Of a stretch of 64,000 nucleotides of DNA, positions 8,543-16,782 are shown piece after piece (position 1 is the stretch's first letter; each line of letters begins with the position of its first letter). The notes under the pieces are model-generated. The model saw nothing but the letters and a program-made list of their open reading frames with translations. It was not told where the DNA came from and did not search any database. The DNA comes from Mycobacterium sp. ACS4054 (GTDB lineage Bacteria; Actinomycetota; Actinomycetes; Mycobacteriales; Mycobacteriaceae): NCBI RefSeq assembly GCF_001667275.1, contig NZ_LZHV01000014.1:62001-126000 (forward strand), written 5' to 3'. Both the position numbers and the translations under genes were made by a program.

Positions 8543-9778
8543 TCAGGACTGCGGGCCCTCCGACGGCGGCCAAACCGAACCCGGCGAGGCCTCGCCGGGC
8601 GAATCGAGTTCCCCGCGCGCCAGCGGCACCCACCGCTCGCTCGGCGCCGGCTGCTTGGACGACGGGAAGTCGCGCAGCTTGCCCGACGGCTTGGCGTCCC
8701 ACTGGGCGAAGGTCAGCGGCGTCTGCAGCCAGGCGTGCAGCAGGCAATACGCCGCCTGCAGCGAATCCAGGTGGGTGCGCTCCCAGCCGTGGCTGCCGTC
8801 GAGCCCGAACCCGACCAGCGCGGCGCGCGTGCCCGCGCCCGCCTCGATCGCCGCGGCGGCGTCGGAGCGGTAGAACCGGAACACATCTCGCGCGCACGGG
8901 ACGCCGAGTTCCCCGGCGAGCTTGCACAGCTTCCGGGTGAGGTGGTAGTCGAACGGTCCATGGAGGTCGGCCATCGGGATCGTCACGCCGTCCTCGATCG
9001 AATGCTGGCCGGGTGCGCACACCGCGTTGTCCACCGATACCAACTCGGCGACGTCGGCGGGCAGTCCGTGGCTGGCGCCGTGACCGACCTCCTCGGTGAT
9101 GGTGATCATCACCATCGTGCGGTGCGGCAGCACGATTTTCTGCTCGGCAAAGTTCTTGGCGAGCGCGAGAGCAATTGCGACGCCGGCCTTTCCGTCGAGG
9201 TGCCGGGAGACGATGTAGCCGTCGGCGGTGAGTTCCGGACTGGCGATGAACGCGACGAAGTCGCCGACCTGTAGGCCGAGGCGGATCAGGTCCTCGCGCG
9301 AGGACACCTTGCGGTCGACTCGCACCTCGACGTGTTCCCAGTCGGTGGGCTGCAGATCAATCTCGTCGCCGAATGCGTGCCCGCTGGCCTTCAGCGGCAG
9401 GACCGTGCCGGTGATGAATTCGTCGGGGTCGTCGGAGAAGATGCGCACCCGGGCGCCGGCGGCGAAGCGGGCCGAGAAGGTGCCGACCGGAATCACCTCG
9501 AGGCGGCCGTTGTCCTTGAGCCGACGCACCATGCAACCGATCGTGTCGGCGTGTACGACGAGCGCGCGGTCGGTGGTTGCCGACTCGCCCGGGAGTTCGG
9601 CGGTCAGCGCGCCGCGCCGGGTCAGCTCGAACGGCACACCAAAGCCATCGAAGATGTCGCCGATGAGCTGCATCACCGCGTCCGTCCGCCCCGCCGGACT
9701 CGGCGTTTGGAGCAGCGCGAGCAGCGTGTCGACCATCCATGTGCGGTCGGCTTCGGACATGGCCGCGCTTGTGCGCAC
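8543..9778 (-). CDS. M42-family metallopeptidase (NAGGN-associated subfamily type)
   Basis: Protein of 411 residues. Metal-ligand motifs of M42 di-zinc aminopeptidases are visible: VVHADTIG (His76, Asp78), RHLDGKAG (Asp195) and ITEEVGHG (Glu229-Glu230), plus a late FGLDGSHGWERTH region. The sequence resembles the subfamily found beside N-acetylglutaminylglutamine amide osmolyte genes in other bacteria, but no such synthase genes are in this window, so the link is by similarity only. AGGAGG four bases upstream supports the GTG start at 9778; ATG 9760 is the alternative. The Pro/Ser-rich tail (about 375-411) is unlike the core. Confidence 0.85.
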   Translation of the reverse strand: MRTSAAMSEADRTWMVDTLLALLQTPSPAGRTDAVMQLIGDIFDGFGVPFELTRRGALTAELPGESATTDRALVVHADTIGCMVRRLKDNGRLEVIPVGTFSARFAAGARVRIFSDDPDEFITGTVLPLKASGHAFGDEIDLQPTDWEHVEVRVDRKVSSREDLIRLGLQVGDFVAFIASPELTADGYIVSRHLDGKAGVAIALALAKNFAEQKIVLPHRTMVMITITEEVGHGASHGLPADVAELVSVDNAVCAPGQHSIEDGVTIPMADLHGPFDYHLTRKLCKLAGELGVPCARDVFRFYRSDAAAAIEAGAGTRAALVGFGLDGSHGWERTHLDSLQAAYCLLHAWLQTPLTFAQWDAKPSGKLRDFPSSKQPAPSERWVPLARGELDSPGEASPGSVWPPSEGPQS

Positions 9779-9864
9779 GGTCCCTCCTCTCGATAACCCG
9801 GGACCGGACCAACCTACCGCGTGGCCACCGTTGATCCACCCGCCCGGGCCAAATGCCCGCGTGC

Positions 9865-10284
9865 TCAGGGATTCACGTTGGGGCAGACCTGCTTGATCCA
9901 ACCGGTGATCAGGTCCCTGTTGGCGTTCAGGTCGGGATCGTCGGGCCGCGCGCCGCCGGTGGTGACGAAGTGCTCGATCGCGGCCTTCACGTTGTCGGGC
10001 GGCCCGTACTTCTCCAGCGTGTCGGCGTACTTGCGCGCCTTCTCGGGGTTGTTGGCCACCATCAAGTTGTCTTTGGCGAACGAGACGTCCAGGCAGGTGG
10101 ACTGATCCAACGGGCCGCCTGCCGCAGCCGACGCCGATGGCGTCGTCGTCGAGGGTGGAGATTGTGAGCTCGATGTCGGCGACTGGCTGGACGAGGAGGC
10201 GGGGGTCGATGCGCCGTTCGAGCAACCCGCGGTGACGATCGCGATGGCGACTGCCCCTGCGATCGTGGTTCGGTCTAGCCTCAT
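9865..10284 (-). CDS. Putative lipoprotein, hypothetical
   Basis: Protein of 139 residues. The ATG at 10284 has GGAGGAG six bases upstream. A short hydrophobic signal ends in the lipobox VTAGC (Cys about 20), followed by a Ser/Thr/Pro linker of ~30 residues and a small helical domain with two Cys (STCLDVSF and KQVCPNVNP). The domain contains AKDNLMVANNPEKARKYADT. I do not recognise a named family. It diverges from the other lipoprotein gene at 10644, so the two may share regulatory space. Confidence 0.8.
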   Translation of the reverse strand: MRLDRTTIAGAVAIAIVTAGCSNGASTPASSSSQSPTSSSQSPPSTTTPSASAAAGGPLDQSTCLDVSFAKDNLMVANNPEKARKYADTLEKYGPPDNVKAAIEHFVTTGGARPDDPDLNANRDLITGWIKQVCPNVNP

Positions 10285-10643
10285 CGGACGCTCCTCCGCT
10301 TCTTCAGGTGGTGTTTGCTGCATGCACCTTATCGGCAACATGCCTCGCACCGCAGCGTGGACCGTTCGAATCCGCATCGAGGCGGCGTGCGCCGGCTCTG
10401 TTCGCGGCCGCGTACCGCCCATTTTTATTGCCCTGGGAAACCCTTGATCTGCGAACGTTTCATGATTGCCGGGCGTCGCCGGGACGCCGTCAGCCCACTG
10501 GTCGGGTCGCCGACTGCCCCGAAACGCGCGGCGCACACGACGGCTCCTGCAAAAGTTTGCGGTGAACCGCACGATTTGCTGCCGCAGCGGTTATGCTTCC
10601 GTCCGGCTTCCGGCAGCGGATGCAATCACGAAGGGTGAGCAAC
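10285..10643. other. Divergent intergenic region between two lipoprotein genes
   Basis: This 359-bp gap lies between the starts of two divergent lipoprotein genes and should hold both promoters. It contains no open frame with a usable ribosome binding site. I could not pick a clear sigma-A promoter or operator in it. Confidence 0.45.
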
Positions 10644-11387
10644 ATGCGCCAACTATCAACCGCAGTCGCCGTCGCCGCTACCGGCGTCCTGGTTGTCGCG
10701 TGCGGCGGCAGCAACGGAAGCGGCTCCGGCTCGTCGACGACGACCTCGACGGCGCCGCCCGTCGCGCAGGCCGCCCTGTCGGGCTTGCTGCTCTCCTCGG
10801 CCGATCTGGACGCGGCGCTGGGCGTCACCGGATCGAAGAGCAAGGAAAAGAACGACAAGCTGAAGGACGACGCGGCGAAGCAGCCGTGGCCCGCGGGCTG
10901 GAAATTCCCCGACGACTGCGTCTACGCGTTCGGCCCTGGGCAGGCTCCCGTGTATGCCGGCAGCGGTTACACCGCGGTCAGCGGTGACGACGAGGTCGCT
11001 TCCCTCCCTCCCAACTCGAACGAACCGGACCCCGAGGTCGAACAGGTGCTGGTGTTGTTCCCGACCGCGAAGGAGGCCGGCGCCTTCTTCGCCCAGTCGG
11101 CCCAGCGCTGGCCCGCCTGCGCCAACCGTCAATTCACCACGCCGGCCGGCCAGGACACCCCGGAGACGGGTTGGCAGGTGGGACCGGTCACCAACTCCAA
11201 CGGAACGTTGAGCACCACCCTGACCATGACGATGCGCGACAACGGCAACGTGCTGCTCACGATTACCGCCCAGCGGGCGCTGACGGTGCGCAACAACGTC
11301 GCGATCGATGTCAGCGCGCTCCGCAAGGATCCAGACTCGGCCGTCAAGGTCGCCGGTCAAATCGCCGGGCGAGTCGACAAGCAGTGA
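10644..11387 (+). CDS. Lipoprotein with PknH-like extracellular sensor domain
   Basis: Protein of 247 residues. The signal peptide ends in the lipobox VVACG (Cys about 21), followed by a Gly/Ser/Thr linker. The rest matches the pattern of the PknH C-terminal sensor domain, as also found in free-standing lipoproteins such as LppH: a paired Cys (DDCVYAFG, WPACANRQF), EVEQVLVLFPTAKEAGAFF, WQVGPVTNSNG and a final NNVAIDVSAL. It probably binds a ligand outside the membrane; no kinase is fused or adjacent. ATG 10644 has AAGGG at 8 nt; GTG 10635 is an alternative start. Confidence 0.85.
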   Translation: MRQLSTAVAVAATGVLVVACGGSNGSGSGSSTTTSTAPPVAQAALSGLLLSSADLDAALGVTGSKSKEKNDKLKDDAAKQPWPAGWKFPDDCVYAFGPGQAPVYAGSGYTAVSGDDEVASLPPNSNEPDPEVEQVLVLFPTAKEAGAFFAQSAQRWPACANRQFTTPAGQDTPETGWQVGPVTNSNGTLSTTLTMTMRDNGNVLLTITAQRALTVRNNVAIDVSALRKDPDSAVKVAGQIAGRVDKQ

Positions 11388-11397
11388 GCCACATCGC

Positions 11398-12279
11398 CTA
11401 GGAGGCGGACGCTAATTCCGCGATCAGATCCGCGAGGGCGAGGATCCGTTCCGCGTTGCGGACGTGCAGGCTTTCGATCATGCGACCGTCCACGGTGATG
11501 ACGCTGGTCCCCGCGGCGCGGGCCTCTTCGTAGGCCGCGACCACCCTGCGGGCGTCGGCGACGTCTTGCTGCGACGGACCGAACAGATCGTTGGCCGGGC
11601 CGATCTGGGACGGATGGATCAAAGTCTTACCGTCGAAACCCATTTCGCGGCCCTGCCGCGCTTCCGCCTGGAAGCCGTCTTCGTCGGTGATGTCGTTGAA
11701 GACCCCGTCCAGGATCACCTTGCCGGCCGCCCTGGCCCCCAGCACCGCCAACGACAACGCGGCCAGCACCGGCGCACGGCCGGGCACGTGCAAACCGTGC
11801 AGGTCGTTCACCAGGTCGTTGGTGCCGACGACCAACGCGGCCAACCGGTCACTGGCCGAGGCGATCTCCTCGGCCCTCAGGAAGGACCTCGGCGTTTCGA
11901 TCATCACCCACACCCGCAACGACTCCGGCGCACCGAGCCCGTCGAGCGCGGCGGCCAGGGCCCGAACCTGCTCGCCTGACTCCACTTTCGGGACCAACAC
12001 TCCGTGGGCGGCCGAACCGGCCACCGCCGCCAAGTCCGCGTCGTGCCACTCGGTGTCCAGGCCGTTGATGCGCACCACGACCTCGCGGGGCCGGTAGCCA
12101 TCCGCCGCGATGGCGTCGCAGACCGCGGCCCTGGCGCCGGCTTTGGCGTCGGGCCCGACCGCGTCCTCGAGGTCGAAAATCACCACGTCCGCGGGCAACG
12201 ACTTTCCCTTCTCCAACGCTCGCGGCTTGTTGCCGGGCAGGTAGAGGGCGGAGCGTCGAGGGCGCAGGGTCGGTGCCAA
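11398..12279 (-). CDS. CitE-like HpcH/HpaI-family lyase
   Basis: Protein of 293 residues with a TIM-barrel aldolase/lyase pattern: RSALYLPGNKPRALEK, the metal-site strand VVIFDLEDAVGP, RINGLDTEWHDAD, PKVESGEQV, WVMIETPRSFLRAEEI and GKTLIHPSQI. These are standard for stand-alone CitE-like enzymes, which cleave or hydrolyse malyl-, citramalyl- or related CoA thioesters in a Mg-dependent reaction. M. tuberculosis has two relatives (Rv2498c and Rv3075c); which is closer I cannot say. The TTG at 12279 is the start because AGGAAG lies 8 bases upstream and the protein then begins at the expected position before the first strand. Confidence 0.87.
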   Translation of the reverse strand: MAPTLRPRRSALYLPGNKPRALEKGKSLPADVVIFDLEDAVGPDAKAGARAAVCDAIAADGYRPREVVVRINGLDTEWHDADLAAVAGSAAHGVLVPKVESGEQVRALAAALDGLGAPESLRVWVMIETPRSFLRAEEIASASDRLAALVVGTNDLVNDLHGLHVPGRAPVLAALSLAVLGARAAGKVILDGVFNDITDEDGFQAEARQGREMGFDGKTLIHPSQIGPANDLFGPSQQDVADARRVVAAYEEARAAGTSVITVDGRMIESLHVRNAERILALADLIAELASAS

Positions 12280-12403
12280 GTGAATCGCTTCCTGTCGTCT
12301 AGCGGAGCGGGCGCGTGGTGCGCGGCATAGGCAGAAAGTACCCTTCGGTCTTGGCGGTGTGGTCGCGCAGGCGATCGGCGGCGAAACAGGAGGGAGCGAG
12401 AAA

Positions 12404-13327
12404 GTGTCATCACTTGGTTCTGCGCGCACCGAGGGCGACAGCTGGGATTTGGCGTCCAGCGTGGGGGCGACCGCGACGATGGTCGCCGCGTCCCGGGCGC
12501 TCGCCTCCCGTGAGCCGGACCCGCTGCTCGACGACCGGTTCGCCGAGCCGTTGGTCCGCGCGGTCGGGCACCCGTTCTTCGTCCGCATGCTGGACGGCCA
12601 GATCCCGCTCGACAGCGACGACATGCCCCTGACCCTGCAGCAACGCCGCGAGCAGATCGCCGTGCGCACCAAGTTTTTCGACGATTTCCTCACGTCCGCG
12701 ACCAGCACCGGGATCCGCCAGGCCGTGATCTTGGCCGCCGGCCTTGACGCCCGGGCCTACCGGTTGGACTGGACCGCGGGCACGGTGGTTTACGAGGTGG
12801 ATCAGCCCGAGGTCATCGCGTTCAAGGGCGACACGCTGGCCCGGATGGGTGCCGAACCGACCGCCGAGCGCCGGACCGTGGGCATAGACCTGCGTGAGGA
12901 TTGGCCAACCGCATTGCGGGACAAAGGCTTTGACACTGCAACGCCCACCGCGTGGATCGCCGAAGGCCTGTTGCCCTACCTGCCGCCGCAGGCCCAGGAC
13001 CGACTGTTGGACAGCATCACCGCGCTCAGCGCGCCGGGCAGCCGGCTGGCCACCGAGAACATCACCGACATGGGCGTGTTCAGCGACGAGCGCGCGCGGG
13101 CAATGCGCACGGCGTGGCGCAAGCACGGACTCGACATCGATGTGGCCGAACTGGTTTGGCAGGGGGAACGCCAGCCCGCCGGGGAGCACCTGGCCGCCAC
13201 CGGGTGGGCCGTCACCCTCTACCCCACCGAGGAGTTATATGCCGAATACGGCTTCGTCCTCCCCGACAACGAGATTCTCCGGCAGTTCCGGCACGCCATC
13301 ACCTACGTCAGCGCCAAACTCGGCTGA
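12404..13327 (+). CDS. LCM-type (TIGR00027) SAM-dependent methyltransferase
   Basis: Protein of 307 residues of the expanded mycobacterial family often labelled putative S-adenosyl-L-methionine-dependent methyltransferase. Typical features are [21 protein letters not shown] at the N-terminus, [17 protein letters not shown] (motif I), [10 protein letters not shown] and [13 protein letters not shown]. Substrates of the family are mostly unknown. GTG 12404 has AGGAGG ten bases upstream. The gene diverges from the CitE-like gene across 124 bp. Two distant relatives of this fold lie at 48621 and 51229. Confidence 0.9.
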   Translation: MSSLGSARTEGDSWDLASSVGATATMVAASRALASREPDPLLDDRFAEPLVRAVGHPFFVRMLDGQIPLDSDDMPLTLQQRREQIAVRTKFFDDFLTSATSTGIRQAVILAAGLDARAYRLDWTAGTVVYEVDQPEVIAFKGDTLARMGAEPTAERRTVGIDLREDWPTALRDKGFDTATPTAWIAEGLLPYLPPQAQDRLLDSITALSAPGSRLATENITDMGVFSDERARAMRTAWRKHGLDIDVAELVWQGERQPAGEHLAATGWAVTLYPTEELYAEYGFVLPDNEILRQFRHAITYVSAKLG

Positions 13328-13335
13328 GCGCGCCC

Positions 13336-14904
13336 TCAGCCGTCGTTGGGTTTGGCTTCGCGCCACTCCCGCTCGAACGGCAACCGCCACGCGTTGGGGG
13401 CGATCAACTGATGAATGGCGTTGGGTCCCCAGGTGCCCGGCTGATACAGCTTCGCCGGCGGCGGGTCGTCGAGCAGGTCCTGCGAACGCTCCCATAGCGA
13501 TTCGATGCCCTCCGCGGTGTTGAACAGGGTGTGATCGCCGCGCATCGCGTCGAGGATGAGCCGTTCGTACGCCTCCAGCACGTCCACCACGGTGTCGATC
13601 TCCTGCGAGGAGAACTGCATGGACAGCTTGTCCAGCTTCATGCCCGGTCCGGGCCGCTTGCCGTAGAAGGACAACGAGACTTTCGAGTTGTCGGCGAGGT
13701 CGAAGGTGAGGTGGTCGGGCCCCTGGGTGCCCACCCCCGAGCCGGGCGGAAACATCGTCCGGGGGGCCTCTTTGAAAGCGATCGAGATGATGCGGATGCC
13801 CTCGGCCATCTTCTTGCCGGTGCGAAGGTAGATGGGCACGCCCGCCCACCGCCAGTTGTCGATGCCGACCTTGAGGGCGATGAACGTCTCGGTGTCGGAA
13901 TCCTTCGCCACGCCCTTCTCGTCGCGGTAGCCGATGTACTGCCCGCGCACCACGTTCGAGGGCTTCACCGGCAGCATCGACCGGAACACCTTGTTCTTTT
14001 CTTCACTGATGGCGAAGGGCTCGAGCGCCGTCGGTGGCTCCATGACGACGAACGCCATCACCTGGAACAGGTGGGTCACCACCATGTCCTTGTAGGCGCC
14101 GGTTTCCTCGTAGAAGTTCGCCCGCTCATCCAGGCCCAGCGCTTCGGGGATGTCGATCTGAATGTGGTCGATGAAGTTGCGGTTCCAGATCGGCTCGAAC
14201 AGGCCGTTGGCGAAGCGGAACGCCAGGATGTTCTGCGCGGCCTCCTTGCCCAGGAAGTGGTCGATGCGGAAAATCTGGGATTCCTCGAAGGTTTCGTGCA
14301 CGAAGTCGTTGAGCGCCACCGCGCTGGCCAGGTCGGTTCCGAACGGCTTCTCCATCACCACGCGCGAGCGCTCGACGAGCTTGGCGTCCCGCAGCATGGT
14401 GATGACTTCGCGCGCGGCCTTCGGCGGTACCGACAGGTAATGCAACCGCCTGACGTTGGGACCCAGGTTGGCTTCGGCTTCGGCAACCGCCTCGGCCAGC
14501 GCCTCCGGTCCGTCGCCCTGCGGAACGTAGGTGATGATCTTGGCGAAGTTGGCCCACTGCTCGGACGTGAGCTTGTGGCTGCCGAACGAATCGATCGCGT
14601 CCTTGGCGATCTCGCGGAAGTCGTCGTCACTCAGGTCTTCCAGCGACGTCGCGACGATCTGGATGTCGGGCGCGAGTTCGGACTGGTCCAGGTACGCCAG
14701 CCCGGGGAGCAACTTGCGTTTCGCCAGATCTCCCGTCGCGCCGAACAGGACGATGACATGGGGGTCCAGCGGGTCGGTGTCGTGGCGGCGCCGCCGTTGA
14801 TCCGGCGCCGGGTAAGAGATGGTCTGCGGTTTCTTGTCTGCCACTCTTGCGATACTTCCACCGACGCGGCGCAATGTCGCGTCCGTCACGTCTAGCTCGG
14901 ACAA
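13336..14904 (-). CDS. zwf: Glucose-6-phosphate 1-dehydrogenase
   Basis: Protein of 522 residues. It oxidises glucose 6-phosphate to 6-phosphogluconolactone, the entry step of the pentose phosphate pathway. The nucleotide-binding motif is FGATGDLAKRK (54-64) and the substrate/catalytic motif is RIDHFLGKE (213-221, usually RIDHYLGKE). The sequence differs clearly from what I remember of M. tuberculosis Zwf1 and Zwf2, so it is probably an additional paralog. A TTG start at 14904 is supported by AAAGGA five bases before it; the first 45 residues are a non-conserved basic extension and a later GTG cannot be excluded. It is tail-to-tail with the methyltransferase gene (8-bp gap). Confidence 0.93.
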   Translation of the reverse strand: MSELDVTDATLRRVGGSIARVADKKPQTISYPAPDQRRRRHDTDPLDPHVIVLFGATGDLAKRKLLPGLAYLDQSELAPDIQIVATSLEDLSDDDFREIAKDAIDSFGSHKLTSEQWANFAKIITYVPQGDGPEALAEAVAEAEANLGPNVRRLHYLSVPPKAAREVITMLRDAKLVERSRVVMEKPFGTDLASAVALNDFVHETFEESQIFRIDHFLGKEAAQNILAFRFANGLFEPIWNRNFIDHIQIDIPEALGLDERANFYEETGAYKDMVVTHLFQVMAFVVMEPPTALEPFAISEEKNKVFRSMLPVKPSNVVRGQYIGYRDEKGVAKDSDTETFIALKVGIDNWRWAGVPIYLRTGKKMAEGIRIISIAFKEAPRTMFPPGSGVGTQGPDHLTFDLADNSKVSLSFYGKRPGPGMKLDKLSMQFSSQEIDTVVDVLEAYERLILDAMRGDHTLFNTAEGIESLWERSQDLLDDPPPAKLYQPGTWGPNAIHQLIAPNAWRLPFEREWREAKPNDG

Positions 14905-14962
14905 CGTGGTCCTTTGTCGCCACCAACCAACGATTTCGGTTACCGCGCGGCTGACGGGGTAC

Positions 14963-14986
14963 TGGGTACCGACGGGGCGGTACCCA
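14963..14986. promoter_or_regulatory. Perfect inverted repeat, probable operator
   Basis: TGGGTACCG, six bases, then CGGTACCCA: a perfect 9-bp inverted repeat between zwf and the small acidic-protein gene. There is no T-run after it and it lies upstream of both starts, so an operator is more likely than a terminator. GGTTAC (14938-14943) and GGGTAC (14957-14962) just upstream loosely resemble a sigma-F promoter, but the 13-14 nt spacing is short. Confidence 0.55.
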
Positions 14987-15008
14987 ACCAGAGTCTATGG
15001 AAAGCGAT

Positions 15009-15179
15009 ATGACGAATCCCGACAAAGACCTACGCGGGCACTCTCAGGAGCTGGAGGACATCGTCGACCAGCTCGAGGAAAAGGTCGCCGACGACCGGGA
15101 GGCCGAAGGGGTGGCCGGCAAGCCCAGCGACCGGGAAAGCACCCCCACCCGCGGCACCGGCGACGAACCGCCCGACTAG
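15009..15179 (+). CDS. Small acidic hypothetical protein
   Basis: A 56-residue, highly charged protein without hydrophobic segments. It begins MTNPDKDLRGHSQELEDI, has a short heptad-like helix (LEDIVDQLEEKVADDREAE) and ends in a disordered Ser/Thr/Gly/Pro tail. No family recognised. ATG 15009 has GGAAAG four bases upstream; ATG 14997 would add four residues but has no ribosome binding site. The 3-bp gap to the convergent monooxygenase stop and the upstream palindrome at 14963 suggest a real, regulated gene. Confidence 0.65.
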   Translation: MTNPDKDLRGHSQELEDIVDQLEEKVADDREAEGVAGKPSDRESTPTRGTGDEPPD

Positions 15180-15182
15180 AAG

Positions 15183-16661
15183 TTAACCGCCGAACCACGC
15201 GGTGAGGGCGCTGCGAAGCCCGGAGTCGCCGGAGTCTTCCACCCAGGCCACATGTCCGTCCGGCCGGATCAGCACGGCATCGGGGGCCGTGACCGCACCG
15301 ACAGCCGGAAGTTCCCAGCCACCGGCACATTTCGCGTCGATCAGCGCAACCCGCTGTGCCCAGGGGGTGATGTCGAATCGGCCCGGTTCGCCGAGGTTGA
15401 GCAGCACCGGGCGGGCCTGGTGCAGGAACACGTAGACGCGCCGCGGGCCGTCGGCGGTCACCAGGTCGAGGTCGGGCATGCGGCGTCCGAGCAGCGGGTG
15501 CCCGTCGCCCAGGTCGTAGCGGATGTCCAGACCCGACATCATGGCGGCGAACCGCTTGCGCGGTTCCTCCATGGCCAGCAGGTCGGACATGGTGTCGCGC
15601 AGGGCCTTGGTGCGGTCGTCCGGGCGGAGCAGCGCCATCTGCGCGACGGCGTTGCGCAGCACGCGTGCGGCGACCGGGTGGCGCTCGGTGTGATAGGTGT
15701 CCAGCAGGCCCTTGGGCGAGATCCCGTTGACCACCTGACCCAGCTTCCATCCCAGGTTGACCGCGTCCTGCACACCGGTGTTCAGGCCCTGCCCGCCCAC
15801 CGGGTGATGGACATGCGCGGCGTCACCGGCCAGCAGGATGCGCCCCTCGCGGTAGGCCGCGGCCTGCCGCGCCGTGTCGGTGAACCTGGAAAGCCAAGCG
15901 GGGCTGTGAATCCCGTAGTCGGTTCCGTAGACGGCGATGAGCGCCGCACGCAGCTCGCCCAGCGTGGGTTCGCTGTTGGGATTGAGGCTGCGCTCGGTGA
16001 CCATGACGCGCACGGCCCCGCCGTCCTCGGGGGCGGCCAGGGAATGCACGCCGAGCGCGTCATGGTGGATTCCCCAGCGCGGGGAATCGCCTGCCCCTAA
16101 ATCCATTTCGACCTCGGCGAGCAGGTAGCTGGTGGTGGGCTCCCATCCGGGGAAATCGATGCCGGCGGCTTTGCGGACCACGCTGCGCCCGCCGTCGCAG
16201 CCGACGAGGTATCCCGCACACAGCGAGCGGCCATCGGACAGCGCGACGTCCACGCCGGAGCCGGATTGGGCGATGCCCGTCACCTCATGCCCGCGATAGA
16301 ACCGCACCCCGAGCTCGCGCACCCAGTCGGCGAGTATGCGCTCGATCTCGTTCTGCCACAACGCCAGACCGTAGGGGTGCCGGGTGGGAAAGTCGCTGAT
16401 GTCCAGACGGATCTGCGAAAACCCGGCGACCTGGGCGACCTGGCCCCGGGCGAGAAACCGGTCGGCGATCCCGCGCTGATCCAGGACCTCGATGGTGCGC
16501 GCGTGCAGACCCCCGGCGCGGGCACCGACCAGGCCCTGGTCGACGCGCCGTTCGACGATCGCCACGTCGGCGTCCGCCAACGCCAGTTCACCGGCCAACA
16601 TCAGCCCGGTCGGGCCCCCTCCGGCAACCAGCACCGCGTGGTCGACGTTCTTGCTTGACAA
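15183..16661 (-). CDS. FAD-dependent aromatic-ring monooxygenase (PheA/TfdB type)
   Basis: Protein of 492 residues of the p-hydroxybenzoate-hydroxylase group. It has the FAD dinucleotide motif AGGGPTG (13-19), the DG motif GYLVGCDGGRSVVRKAAG and the GD motif ILLAGDAAHVHHPVGGQGLN. These enzymes add one oxygen to aromatic substrates using NAD(P)H. The sequence LHARTIEVLDQRGIADRFLARG is also typical of rifampicin monooxygenases, so drug modification is possible but unproven. The C-terminal thioredoxin-like domain is present. TTG 16661 has a G-rich ribosome binding site 8 bases upstream; no other start fits the conserved N-terminus. Confidence 0.88.
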   Translation of the reverse strand: MSSKNVDHAVLVAGGGPTGLMLAGELALADADVAIVERRVDQGLVGARAGGLHARTIEVLDQRGIADRFLARGQVAQVAGFSQIRLDISDFPTRHPYGLALWQNEIERILADWVRELGVRFYRGHEVTGIAQSGSGVDVALSDGRSLCAGYLVGCDGGRSVVRKAAGIDFPGWEPTTSYLLAEVEMDLGAGDSPRWGIHHDALGVHSLAAPEDGGAVRVMVTERSLNPNSEPTLGELRAALIAVYGTDYGIHSPAWLSRFTDTARQAAAYREGRILLAGDAAHVHHPVGGQGLNTGVQDAVNLGWKLGQVVNGISPKGLLDTYHTERHPVAARVLRNAVAQMALLRPDDRTKALRDTMSDLLAMEEPRKRFAAMMSGLDIRYDLGDGHPLLGRRMPDLDLVTADGPRRVYVFLHQARPVLLNLGEPGRFDITPWAQRVALIDAKCAGGWELPAVGAVTAPDAVLIRPDGHVAWVEDSGDSGLRSALTAWFGG

Positions 16662-16782
16662 CTTTTCAACCCCCCAAGAAGTGCGAAAATCGACTTCGGC
16701 CAGCGATTGTGCGGCATCACCCCGCCCTTGCGGCAAGCCCCCCAGTGCGCTATAGGTTGAGAGTGGGAGGGCAATAGTTCGC

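Noticed and set aside
12315-12632. Open frames overlapping the LCM methyltransferase start
   Set aside because: Out-of-frame, Ser/Arg-rich shadows; the methyltransferase frame has a ribosome binding site and family motifs.
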